NCBI GenBank assembly: GCA_023389135.1
Contig: JAEWEX010000152.1
Location: forward strand, 1-7,073
DNA: 7,073 bases
Origin: Pseudomonadota bacterium
Lineage (GTDB): Bacteria; Pseudomonadota; Alphaproteobacteria; Rhizobiales; Methylopilaceae
Reading direction: 5' to 3'
A program made the position numbers and the translations under genes. Shown here one piece after another: positions 1 to 5,997 of the stretch (position 1 is the stretch's first letter; each line of letters opens with the position of its first letter). A model generated the notes under the pieces. The model had not been told where the DNA came from. It ran no database searches and saw nothing but the letters and a program-made list of their open reading frames with translations.

Positions 1-16
1 CGGGCGGGGCACCCCC

Positions 17-31
17 CCGGCCGGCGGCCGG
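17..31 (-). other. G+C hairpin just after the dctP stop codon
   Basis: A perfect inverted repeat, CCGGCC-GGC-GGCCGG, starts two bases past the TGA of the TRAP binding-protein gene. On the minus strand it is followed by a run of seven G, not T, so it is not a typical intrinsic terminator. In TRAP operons the binding-protein gene is often expressed above the membrane-subunit genes, and such a hairpin could stabilise the 3' end of the dctP message. That role is inference; in DNA this G+C-rich a six-base stem can arise by chance. Confidence 0.3.
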
Positions 32-32
32 A

Positions 33-1034
33 TCAGTCCTTGCCCACCGCCTTGACGGTGGCGTCGAAGAACGCCTGGTCCTTCACGAGCCCCGCGAAGG
101 TCTCGAACAGGCCCTTGGACACGGCGACGAAGGCCTGCTGCTGCTCCGGCGTGAGGCGGTCGACCTGCATGCCGTTCTGCTCCAGCGTGGCGATGGACTT
201 GTCCGCGTCGGCGGCGTCGTTCTCGACCTTCCAGGCCTCGGCCTCGACGGCGGCTTCCTGGATGGCGGCCTTGTGGGCGTCGCTCAGCGCGTCGAACTTG
301 GCCGGGTTGATGCCCAGCACCCAGCCATCGGCCATGTGGTTGGAGATGGTGGCGAACTTCTGGACCTCGAAGAACTTCGCCGACACCGGGATGTTGATGG
401 GATTTTCCTGGCCGTCCACGACCTTGAGCTGGAGGGCGTTGTAGACCTCGCCGAACGCCATCGGGGTCGGCGCCGCGCCCATGGCCTTGAAGAACTCGAC
501 CCAAAGCGGGTTGTTGGGCACACGGAATTTCAGGCCGTCGAGATCCTCGGGCGCGAGGATGGCGCGGCGGGAATTGGTCATCTGGCGGAACGGGCGGGGC
601 CACATGCCGAGGCCCTTGATGCCGATGCCGTCGAGCTCCGAGATGAGTTGCTGGCCGTGCTCGCCGCCGAGATATTCGCGCAGCTGCGCCATGTCGTCGA
701 ACAGGTAGGGGATCGAGATCGCCGTGAACTTCGGGTTGAAGTTGGCGTAGAGCGAGGTCGACAGCAGCAGCATGTCCAGCGAGCCGCCGGCGAGCTGGCG
801 CACCGCCGCGGACGGATCGCCGCCATAGAGCTGGCCGTTGGCGAACACGCGGATCTCGACCTCCCCGTTGGTCTTGGCCTTCACAAGCTCGGCGAACTTG
901 TTGGCCGCGACCGTGATCTCCGAGGAGTCCGGGTCCGGGGTGGAAAGCGTGAAGCTGGTCTGGGCTTGCGCCTCGGGGCCGAAGGCCAGCGTCGCGGCGA
1001 GGCCGACGATACCGAGCAGCCGGGTGAAATGCAT
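33..1034 (-). CDS. dctP: TRAP transporter solute-binding protein, DctP family
   Basis: Periplasmic substrate-binding subunit of a tripartite ATP-independent (TRAP) transporter, which hands an organic acid to the DctQM membrane subunits for sodium- or proton-driven uptake. The protein has 333 residues, normal for the family. Residues 1-24 form a signal peptide (MHFTRLL, a hydrophobic core, then AQA before Q), with cleavage predicted after A24. Family signatures are GLKFRVP at 167-173, whose R171 matches the conserved arginine that clamps the substrate carboxylate, then the GEVYNALQ segment and DGQENP at 207-212. I chose the ATG at 1034 because GGAGG (1043-1047) sits eight bases upstream; a TTG at 1049 overlaps that ribosome site and is unlikely to be used. 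No membrane-subunit gene is visible; they would lie beyond position 1. The substrate cannot be read from sequence: a C4-dicarboxylate, sugar acid or other carboxylate are all possible. Confidence 0.95.
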   Translation of the reverse strand: MHFTRLLGIVGLAATLAFGPEAQAQTSFTLSTPDPDSSEITVAANKFAELVKAKTNGEVEIRVFANGQLYGGDPSAAVRQLAGGSLDMLLLSTSLYANFNPKFTAISIPYLFDDMAQLREYLGGEHGQQLISELDGIGIKGLGMWPRPFRQMTNSRRAILAPEDLDGLKFRVPNNPLWVEFFKAMGAAPTPMAFGEVYNALQLKVVDGQENPINIPVSAKFFEVQKFATISNHMADGWVLGINPAKFDALSDAHKAAIQEAAVEAEAWKVENDAADADKSIATLEQNGMQVDRLTPEQQQAFVAVSKGLFETFAGLVKDQAFFDATVKAVGKD

Positions 1035-1042
1035 GAGCCTAT

Positions 1043-1047
1043 CCTCC
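1043..1047 (-). promoter_or_regulatory. Ribosome binding site of dctP
   Basis: On the minus strand GGAGG lies eight bases before ATG 1034. This strong Shine-Dalgarno sequence decides the start of dctP, because the alternative in-frame TTG at 1049-1047 overlaps it. Confidence 0.85.
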
Positions 1048-1053
1048 AATTTT

Positions 1054-1070
1054 TATTGGTTAGACCAATA
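1054..1070. promoter_or_regulatory. Operator 1: GntR/FadR-type inverted repeat
   Basis: A perfect 17-bp inverted repeat, TATTGGT-TAG-ACCAATA. Its core TGGT-N3-ACCA is the half-site arrangement known for FadR-subfamily (FCD-domain) GntR regulators, which often control TRAP and sugar-acid operons. It starts at the last base of the predicted -10 box and covers the predicted transcription start near 1063, so a bound protein should repress dctP. The regulator gene is not in the window. Confidence 0.7.
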
Positions 1071-1098
1071 GCCTAGCGCCTTCGTAAATCCGTGCCAA
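1070..1098 (-). promoter_or_regulatory. Sigma-70-type promoter of dctP
   Basis: Read on the minus strand, TTGGCA (1093-1098, five of six matches to TTGACA) and TAGGCT (1070-1075) are separated by exactly 17 bases. The predicted transcription start is near 1063, leaving about 29 bases of leader before ATG 1034. The surrounding DNA is A+T-rich compared with the rest of the window. An inverted repeat lies immediately on each side of this promoter. Confidence 0.7.
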
Positions 1099-1099
1099 G

Positions 1100-1110
1100 T
1101 GGTATAACCA
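1100..1110. promoter_or_regulatory. Operator 2: GntR/FadR-type inverted repeat
   Basis: TGGT-ATA-ACCA, a second copy of the TGGT-N3-ACCA core seen at 1057-1067, placed two bases upstream of the -35 box of dctP. The two dyad centres (1062 and 1105) are 43 bp apart, close to four helical turns, so two dimers would face the same side of the DNA. Cooperative binding or a short loop over the promoter is therefore possible, which is inference. Confidence 0.6.
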
Positions 1111-1160
1111 ATTATTCGGTACGGGGAGAAGCCGGCCGGCGTCAGGCCACGGAGCTCTCG

Positions 1161-1178
1161 GCCCGCGGCGTAGCGGGC
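1161..1178 (-). other. Weak hairpin downstream of the membrane-protein gene
   Basis: GCCCGC and GCGGGC (1161-1166 and 1173-1178) can pair around a six-base loop, 57 bases past the stop codon of the 1235-1912 gene. No T-run follows on the minus strand, so termination here would need Rho or be inefficient. The rest of 1111-1234 shows no gene or recognisable site. Confidence 0.25.
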
Positions 1179-1234
1179 GCGCTGTCTCGGGATGCGTTGG
1201 AGAGCAGGTCATGCGGGCCGCGCCCGCCTCGCCA

Positions 1235-1912
1235 TCAGCCGGGCGGCAGGCACACGCCTTCGTAGCCGCGGCCCCCGGTCGAGCCCGTCCGCGACGGCCG
1301 CGCTGGCGGCCGGCAGGCGACGACGGTGAGGCCGCCGGGATTTCCCGGCAGCGATGACAGCCGCGCATCGCCCGGATCGAAGCGCGCCACCTGGCCGGGC
1401 GCGAGCGTGCGGCTCTGCGCGCAGGGCTCGGGATTGGTCTCGCCCGGCAGGCACAGGCCCACCGTTATCGGCTCGTCGCAGACGTTCGTGATCACGCGCG
1501 GCTGCACCTGGCCGGTCATGCCCTTCGTGCAGTGGTTGACATCCGCCCGCAGCGAGGCGCGCTGGTACCTGCCCGTCGCCGCATCCAGCAGGGGCGGCAG
1601 CAGCACGGCCACGGCCGCGCCGGCGAGCAGGCCGGCCCACAGCGGCACCCGCGGCGGCCGGCCCCGCACATTGCCGATGAACAGGACGAGCAACGCCACC
1701 CAGGCCCCGATGAACAGCTTGTCCGGGGTGACCGCAGGCCATGCCCGTTCCAGCATCGCGACGGCCGGGGGAAGGAGGAACGCCCCCGCGACGCCGGTCA
1801 GGAGCAGGGTGACCGCCGACAGGCGAGGCTTCAGGGCGCCCGCGCGCAGCATCACCGTTGCGAGAACCGTCAATAGGCCAGCGAACACGTCGCCGGAAGC
1901 AAGCTCTGGCAT
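1235..1912 (-). CDS. Four-helix membrane protein with six-cysteine C-terminal domain
   Basis: I do not recognise this 225-residue protein. Four hydrophobic segments lie at about 6-25, 31-53, 66-82 and 90-108, followed by a soluble tail of about 115 residues. Arginines and lysines cluster in loops 1 (R23, K29, R30) and 3 (R83, R85, R88), which by the positive-inside rule puts both ends in the periplasm. The tail has six cysteines (128, 145, 154, 164, 200, 221), an even number that fits three disulfides in that compartment, and segments such as NVCDEPITVGLC, LAPGQ and VACRPP that look like a small beta domain. I chose ATG 1912, preceded by AAGGGG. The open frame extends to 2140, but that part runs through the tRNA gene antisense-free on the same strand and is not protein. 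It stands alone between dctP and tRNA-Gln. Function is unknown. Confidence 0.7.
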   Translation of the reverse strand: MPELASGDVFAGLLTVLATVMLRAGALKPRLSAVTLLLTGVAGAFLLPPAVAMLERAWPAVTPDKLFIGAWVALLVLFIGNVRGRPPRVPLWAGLLAGAAVAVLLPPLLDAATGRYQRASLRADVNHCTKGMTGQVQPRVITNVCDEPITVGLCLPGETNPEPCAQSRTLAPGQVARFDPGDARLSSLPGNPGGLTVVACRPPARPSRTGSTGGRGYEGVCLPPG

Positions 1913-2065
1913 CGGGCGCCCCTTGTCCGGACGCCGAGCCGCGCCCGCCCGACACCTGCCACATCCAGAAGCCGCGCTCAATTTGCCGGCCGGAGCGCGG
2001 AACACGGCGCGGCCACGCCCCGGACGGACACGGACGAAAGCGCGCAAGGAGGGAGGAGGGAGGAT

Positions 2066-2139
2066 TGGCTGGGGGACTTGGATTCGAACCAAGACTAACG
2101 GAGTCAGAGTCCGTTGTTCTACCGTTAAACTATCCCCCA
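2066..2139 (-). tRNA. tRNA-Gln (anticodon CTG)
   Basis: The minus strand reads as a full cloverleaf of 74 bases including an encoded CCA end (2068-2066). The acceptor stem is TGGGGGA paired with TCCCCCA, followed by discriminator G. The anticodon stem ACGGA/TCCGT encloses the loop CTCTGAC, giving anticodon CTG at 2107-2105, which reads the glutamine codon CAG. The T arm is CTTGG-TTCGAAT-CCAAG. CAG is the preferred Gln codon in DNA of this composition. It has its own promoter at 2176-2204. No integrase or repeated tRNA end is seen nearby, so it does not appear to be a used attachment site. Confidence 0.97.
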
Positions 2140-2175
2140 CCGGGCGCCGCGCGCGGGCGGGCCGAGTGTGGCGTC

Positions 2176-2204
2176 GAGATAGGTCACTTTTGGCGGCGGG
2201 TCAA
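2176..2204 (-). promoter_or_regulatory. Promoter of tRNA-Gln
   Basis: On the minus strand TTGACC (2199-2204) and TATCTC (2176-2181) are separated by exactly 17 bases. The predicted start near 2169 gives a 5' leader of about 30 bases to be removed by RNase P. The stretch after the -10 box is very G+C-rich, as in growth-rate-controlled stable-RNA promoters sensitive to ppGpp; that regulation is inferred from family knowledge. Confidence 0.65.
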
Positions 2205-2351
2205 CCGAGCCGTCGCAGCCGCGGGGCGGCGCGGGCCCGTTGCGATCGTTACGGTTTGAATCAAATGCCTCGGGGGATTTTCGGCCGTTCGTTGCAGGTC
2301 GGCGGTTATGCAGGGCGCCGCGCACGTCCAGCGTTCACCCGAGAGGCTTCC

Positions 2352-2852
2352 ATGGCCGCCGCCCATGCCCGCTTCGCCGGAATTTCCGTGCTCGTCGTCG
2401 ATGACGACGCCCATATGCGCAAGATCATCCGCAGCCTGCTCATGGGCTTCGGCATCGGCCAGGTCTACGAGGCCGGCGACGGCGCCCAGGGGCTCGAGCA
2501 GGTCCACCAGTTCCGGCCCGACGTCATCGTCACGGACTGGGAGATGCCGATGCTGAACGGCGCGGAGATGGTGCGCCTCATCCGCAATCCGAAGACCTCG
2601 CCGCAGGCGACGGTTCCCATCATCCTCGCCACCGCCCACACCCAGCGCCGGCGCATCCAGGAGGCGCTGCGGCTGGGCGTCAACGAGGTGCTGGCCAAGC
2701 CCTTCTCCGCCAAGTCGCTGATGCAGCGCCTGGACGCCGTGATCCACCGGCCGCGGCCGTTCCTGCATGTGGCGGGCTATTTCGGGCCGATGCCCCGGGA
2801 CGGCCGGCTGGCGGCGGCAGGCCGCCCCCGCGCCGCGGCCGCCGCGGAGTAG
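2352..2852 (+). CDS. Single-domain response regulator (CheY-like receiver)
   Basis: A 166-residue protein made of one receiver domain (about 11-133) plus a short tail and no output domain. It would be phosphorylated by a histidine kinase and act through protein contacts in the cytoplasm. The acid pocket is D17/D18, the phospho-acceptor is D62 (VTDWEMP), the conserved Thr is T94 (ATAH) and the conserved Lys is K116 (AKPF). The position usually Tyr or Phe, three before that Lys, is V113, so the aromatic switch is missing. The tail PRPF...YFGP (about 134-146) matches a receiver group common in alphaproteobacteria whose tail usually reads YFGPDRRR; here the basic end is replaced by an Ala-rich stretch. 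ATG 2352 is preceded by GAGAGG; the open frame upstream crosses the tRNA and is not coding. No kinase gene is adjacent, so its partner and output are unknown. Confidence 0.9.
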   Translation: MAAAHARFAGISVLVVDDDAHMRKIIRSLLMGFGIGQVYEAGDGAQGLEQVHQFRPDVIVTDWEMPMLNGAEMVRLIRNPKTSPQATVPIILATAHTQRRRIQEALRLGVNEVLAKPFSAKSLMQRLDAVIHRPRPFLHVAGYFGPMPRDGRLAAAGRPRAAAAAE

Positions 2853-2854
2853 GA

Positions 2855-2976
2855 CCCTCTCCCGGCGGGAGAGGGTGCCCCCGAAGGGGCGGGTGAGGGA
2901 CACAGACCTGGCCCGGACATGCGCCGCCGGTCCCCTCATCCGGCCCTCCGGGCCACCTTCTCCCCCGGGAGAAGGG
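2855..2976 (-). repeat. Composite palindromic intergenic element, copy A
   Basis: Two different palindromic units of about 45 bases joined by a 32-base spacer. Unit X (2855-2899) contains a 21-base palindrome with perfect ten-base arms, then a second small hairpin CCCC-GAA-GGGG, ending in GGGTGAGGG. Unit Y (2932-2976) has the same design with CCTTCTCCC-type arms and a GGCCC-TCC-GGGCC hairpin. The layout resembles the REP/RIME-type mosaic elements of rhizobia and relatives. It begins three bases after the receiver stop codon, so the X hairpin could act as a 3' end stabiliser. It lies in the opposite orientation to the two copies at 5998-6250 and shares 40 identical bases (2915-2954) with copy B2. 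Confidence 0.85.
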
Positions 2977-2983
2977 CAAAAGA

Positions 2984-3006
2984 CCCCCCGGAGGGGCGGG
3001 TGAGGG
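2984..3006 (+). repeat. Partial X unit of the palindromic element
   Basis: A half copy: only the inner hairpin (CCCC-GGA-GGGG) and the GGGTGAGGG end of unit X are present, seven bases after copy A. The outer palindrome is missing. It may be a remnant of a second tandem element, comparable to the intact tandem pair at 5998-6250. Confidence 0.7.
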
Positions 3007-3026
3007 CCACCGCTGCCGCGTGAGGT

Positions 3027-3054
3027 TTGCCCTGCGGCGCGGCGCTGCTAAGCT
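3027..3054 (+). promoter_or_regulatory. Possible promoter of the ppx-rlmE operon
   Basis: TTGCCC (3027-3032) and TAAGCT (3049-3054) are separated by 16 bases, just after the repeat block. The match is modest, but a start near 3061 fits a ppx start at GTG 3135 and not the earlier in-frame TTG at 3027. Confidence 0.35.
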
Positions 3055-3134
3055 TCCGTCCCGAAACAGGCCGTGGTGGACTCCGTCGGGCGATCACGCC
3101 GCAGCGGGGCTGCCGGCCCCGAGAGGTTGGGAAG

Positions 3135-4244
3135 GTGGATGGCAGCGTGAGCCCGTCGCAGGCGCCGGCGGGCGCCGACGGGATGGCGTCCCTGCGCGAG
3201 ACGGCGCGCTCCGCGTTGGCCGTGCCGCGGCGCGGCTGCTCGGCGCTGCTCTACGGCGCGCTGGATCTCGGCACCAACAACTGCCGGCTGCTGGTGGCGC
3301 GGCCCGCCGCCGGCGGCTTCCGCGTGGTCGACGCCTTCTCGCGCATTATCCGCCTGGGGGAGGGCATCCAGACCCATGGCGCCATCAGCGCCGCCGCCAT
3401 CGGCCGGGCGGTGGAGGCGTTGAAGATCTGTGCCGACAAGCTCGCCGCGCGCAACGTCACGCGCGGCCGCTTCATCGCCACCGAGGCCTGCCGGCTCGCC
3501 GCCAAAGGCGACGAGTTCGTGGAGACCGTGCGCGACCGCACCGGGCTGGAGCTGGAGATCGTGGACCGCGCCACGGAGGCGCGGCTCGCCGCGGTCGGCT
3601 GCTTTCCGCTGGTGGACCCGGAGGCCGACGGCGTCGTGCTGTTCGACATCGGCGGCGGCTCCTCCGAGCTGGTGTGGGTCGACCGGGTGCAGCACTGCGC
3701 CCCGCTGGGCAGCCCGCGCATCCGCGCCTGGGCCTCCCTGCCGGTGGGCGTCGTCACGCTGGCCGAGCGCTATGGCGGCGAGACCGTGACGCGCGCGATC
3801 TTCGACCGCATGGTGGAGGAGGTGACGCGCCTGCTGGCCGACTTCCCGAACCGCAGCGCGCTGGCGGAGGCCGCCTGCCGGCTGCATCTGCTCGGGACGT
3901 CCGGCACCGTCACCACCATCGCCGGCATCCATCTCGGGCTCGACCGCTACGAACGCCGCAAGGTCGACGGCGTCTGGCTCGGCGAGGACGCCATCACCGA
4001 CGTGGTGGAGCGCCTCAAGGGCATGTCCTACGAGGAGCGGGTGGCGAGCCCCTGCATCGGCCGCGAACGGGCCGACCTGGTGCTCGCCGGCTGCGCCATC
4101 CTGGAGGCGATCCGCCGCGCCTTTCCCTGCGCGCGGCTGCGCGTCGCGGACCGCGGCCTGCGCGAGGGCATCCTGCTGGAGCTGATGCGCGCCGACGGCG
4201 TCTGGCGGCCGCTCGGCCCCCACGAGAAGCTGGCGCGGCAATGA
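3135..4244 (+). CDS. ppx: Ppx/GppA-family phosphatase, short form
   Basis: Member of the exopolyphosphatase / guanosine pentaphosphate phosphatase family (actin-like ATPase fold), which removes terminal phosphate from polyphosphate or from pppGpp. With the GTG 3135 start it has 369 residues: the two actin-like domains only, lacking the C-terminal HD-like part of the E. coli enzymes (about 500 residues). Phosphate-binding loops are [12 protein letters not shown] (about 42-53) and [16 protein letters not shown] (about 167-182); the glutamate in [11 protein letters not shown] (E148) aligns with the catalytic Glu of Ppx. [12 protein letters not shown] and the closing [17 protein letters not shown] also fit. 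GTG 3135 is preceded by GAGAGG (3121-3126) at eight bases; GTG 3147 and ATG 3183 are alternatives. Its TGA overlaps the ATG of rlmE. Sequence does not settle polyphosphate versus pppGpp as substrate. Confidence 0.93.
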   Translation: MDGSVSPSQAPAGADGMASLRETARSALAVPRRGCSALLYGALDLGTNNCRLLVARPAAGGFRVVDAFSRIIRLGEGIQTHGAISAAAIGRAVEALKICADKLAARNVTRGRFIATEACRLAAKGDEFVETVRDRTGLELEIVDRATEARLAAVGCFPLVDPEADGVVLFDIGGGSSELVWVDRVQHCAPLGSPRIRAWASLPVGVVTLAERYGGETVTRAIFDRMVEEVTRLLADFPNRSALAEAACRLHLLGTSGTVTTIAGIHLGLDRYERRKVDGVWLGEDAITDVVERLKGMSYEERVASPCIGRERADLVLAGCAILEAIRRAFPCARLRVADRGLREGILLELMRADGVWRPLGPHEKLARQ

Positions 4245-4924
4245 CGGCGAGGAAGGGCGACGACGGCAGGCCGCTCGGCGTGCGGCTGAAGACGGCGAAG
4301 AAGCGCACGACCTCGCAGCAGCGCTGGCTGACCCGACAGCTCAACGATCCCTATGTGGTGCGCGCCCGCCGCGAGGGCTTCCGCTCGCGCGCGGCCTTCA
4401 AGCTCCAGGAGATCGACGAGCGCCACAGGATCCTGAAGCCCGGCCAGCGCGTCATCGACCTTGGCGCCGCCCCCGGCGGGTGGAGCCAGATCGCGGCGGC
4501 GAAGGTGGGCGACGCCGGCCGCGTCGTCGGTATCGACATCCTGGAGATGGACCCTGTCCCGGGCGTCGAGCTGCTGCATCTCGACTTCCTCGACCAGGAT
4601 GCGCCCGCGCGCCTGATGGCGGCGCTGGGTGGCCCGGCCGACGTCGTGCTGTCCGACATGGCCGCCAACACCACCGGCCACAAGCAGACCGACCACCTGC
4701 GCACCATGGGGCTGGTGGAGGCCGCGGCAGGCTTTGCGGTCGAGGTGCTGGCCCCGGGCGGCGCCTTCGTCGCCAAGGTTCTGCAGGGCGGCACGCAGAC
4801 CGACCTGCTGGCGGAGCTCAAGCGCCGCTTCAAGGTCGTCAAGCACGTCAAGCCGTCGGCCAGCCGGGCGGACTCCTCGGAACTCTATGTTCTGGCGACC
4901 GGGTTCAAGGGTCAGGTATCATAG
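4241..4924 (+). CDS. rlmE: 23S rRNA (uridine-2552 2'-O)-methyltransferase RlmE
   Basis: FtsJ/RrmJ-family enzyme that uses S-adenosylmethionine to 2'-O-methylate the universally conserved uridine of the 23S rRNA A-loop (U2552 in E. coli) late in 50S assembly. The 227 residues match the family length (E. coli 209) with a basic N-terminal extension. The K-D-K-E catalytic tetrad is complete: K54 (RAAFKL), D139 ([12 protein letters not shown]), K179 (FVAKVLQGG) and E214 ([11 protein letters not shown]). The SAM-binding loop is [13 protein letters not shown] (71-83), and VVGIDI supplies the ribose-binding acid. The start ATG lies inside the ppx stop (ATGA), implying translational coupling; only a weak GAGAAG precedes it. 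Pairing of a Ppx/GppA gene with rlmE is common in alphaproteobacteria. Confidence 0.96.
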   Translation: MTARKGDDGRPLGVRLKTAKKRTTSQQRWLTRQLNDPYVVRARREGFRSRAAFKLQEIDERHRILKPGQRVIDLGAAPGGWSQIAAAKVGDAGRVVGIDILEMDPVPGVELLHLDFLDQDAPARLMAALGGPADVVLSDMAANTTGHKQTDHLRTMGLVEAAAGFAVEVLAPGGAFVAKVLQGGTQTDLLAELKRRFKVVKHVKPSASRADSSELYVLATGFKGQVS

Positions 4925-4986
4925 CCGGGCTTCGTGACGGTTTCGTTCGCCACGCAGCGGCGTGCCTCTCATCCTGCGGAACCTAG

Positions 4987-5994
4987 ATGGCCACCACGCT
5001 ACCCCGGCACGCCGTGCCTGCCGCCGACCGTCTTGCCGAGGCGTTCCATGCCTCGACGGGCCATGTGCTGGACGATGCACGCATCTTCCGCCGCAAGTCC
5101 GACAAGCTGTTCGTGTCGGCCGCGCTCAAGGCCGGTGGCGACCGGGTCTTCGTGAAGTACAAGGCGGACGATGCCGATGGCGAGATCGGGCAGGAGTTCG
5201 CGGCGCTGCAACGCTATTCCGCCGCTGCGGACCCGTCGTTCGGCGTGTCGCGGCCGCTGTCGCTCATTCCCGACGGGCAGGGCGGCGCGTCGCTGGTGTG
5301 CGAGTGGCACCGGCTGCCGAGCGCGGCGACGTGGCTCAAGCTCGGCATGCCGGTGGCGGCCGTGCGGCGGCGCATCATGCGCATGGCGGCGGGCTGGCTG
5401 CGCCGATACCACGAGGTCGGCGGGCTGACCGAGCGGCCGCTGGCCGAGGCGCTGGACCAGGCCTCGTTCACGGCGCGCTTCGAGCGGCTGGTGGGCGCGA
5501 GCCCGCTGGTGGACCGCAGCGGCTGGCCCGATCATGCGGCGGTGCTGGCGAGGGCGTTCGCGCTGCACGGCGCGGCGCCGGTGCGCCACTCCGTGCTGCA
5601 TGGCGATTTCACGCCGTCCAACCTGCTGGTCGGCGTGGCGCGGACCATCGGCTATGACTTCATGGCCCGGGAGCGCGGCGCGGTGCTGGCCGATGTGGGG
5701 CGCTTCCACAGCGTCGGCATGTGGTACGGCCAGCTCGGCCTGCGATCCCGCCGCGGGCAGAACTATGTGGCCGACTGCCGCTATTTCATGGACCACTACG
5801 ATGTGGGTGGCTTCCGCCATGGTATGCCCGCCGTGCTGCTGTTCCAGCTCGATGCGCTGCTGGACCGGGTCGAGGACCTGACCGGCAAGATCGCGGCGCC
5901 GGACGCGAAGAAGACCGCCACCTCGCGCCGCAACCTCGCCATGGTCACACCCGTCATCCGCCATCTGGTGGAAGCGCTGGGAGAGGGCGCCTGA
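4987..5994 (+). CDS. APH-family phosphotransferase (aminoglycoside/choline kinase fold), substrate unknown
   Basis: A 335-residue cytoplasmic protein with the eukaryotic-like kinase fold of the APH family. The ATP-binding lysine is probably K57 (VFVKYK), with E70 (GQEFAAL) as its likely salt-bridge partner. The catalytic loop is HGDFTPSN at 205-212 (D207 base, N212 metal ligand), and D224 in IGYDFM takes the place of the DFG-type metal-binding Asp. All key residues are present, so it should be active. Nothing points to antibiotic modification: the family also phosphorylates small alcohols, sugars and lipid precursors, and chromosomal members without resistance roles are common. ATG 4987 has only a weak GCGGA upstream. 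It starts 62 bp after rlmE on the same strand and may be read from the ppx-rlmE promoter; a TATCAT at 4917-4922 could be a weak -10 box of its own. Tandem palindromic repeats begin three bases after its stop. Confidence 0.85.
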   Translation: MATTLPRHAVPAADRLAEAFHASTGHVLDDARIFRRKSDKLFVSAALKAGGDRVFVKYKADDADGEIGQEFAALQRYSAAADPSFGVSRPLSLIPDGQGGASLVCEWHRLPSAATWLKLGMPVAAVRRRIMRMAAGWLRRYHEVGGLTERPLAEALDQASFTARFERLVGASPLVDRSGWPDHAAVLARAFALHGAAPVRHSVLHGDFTPSNLLVGVARTIGYDFMARERGAVLADVGRFHSVGMWYGQLGLRSRRGQNYVADCRYFMDHYDVGGFRHGMPAVLLFQLDALLDRVEDLTGKIAAPDAKKTATSRRNLAMVTPVIRHLVEALGEGA

Positions 5995-5997
5995 ATT

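Noticed and set aside
273..1076. Open frame antisense to dctP (267 codons)
   Set aside because: Mirror of a clear TRAP binding protein; Arg/Gly/His-rich with no domain and no ribosome site.
2066..2139. tRNA-Gln as an integration site of a mobile island
   Set aside because: No integrase, no duplicated tRNA 3' end and no change in base composition are visible on either side.
1913..2140. A 76-codon N-terminal extension of the membrane-protein frame
   Set aside because: Its first 25 or so residues are a translation of the tRNA-Gln gene and the remainder is basic low-complexity; ATG 1912 with AAGGGG upstream starts the hydrophobic protein.
1326..2351. A 342-codon open upstream extension of the receiver frame on the plus strand
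   Set aside because: It runs antisense through the membrane-protein gene and the tRNA-Gln gene and is Arg/Pro/Ala-rich low-complexity; the receiver has a good ATG with GAGAGG at 2352.
2184..2939. Open frame antisense to the receiver gene and the repeat block
   Set aside because: It is partly a translation of the palindromic repeats (Pro/Arg-rich) and mirrors the receiver; repeat-derived open frames of this kind are artefacts.
3020..4240. Long open frame fused in front of RlmE
   Set aside because: It overlaps the Ppx/GppA gene in another frame and reads as Arg/Gly/Ala-rich shadow; only the part from ATG 4241 has family motifs.
3048..4241. A 397-codon open frame antisense to ppx
   Set aside because: High G+C removes stop codons on the opposite strand; the composition is His/Ala/Gly/Arg-rich and no motif is seen, whereas the sense frame has all Ppx signatures.
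4999..5964. Open frame antisense to the phosphotransferase gene
   Set aside because: Shadow of a gene with intact kinase motifs; no signature of its own.
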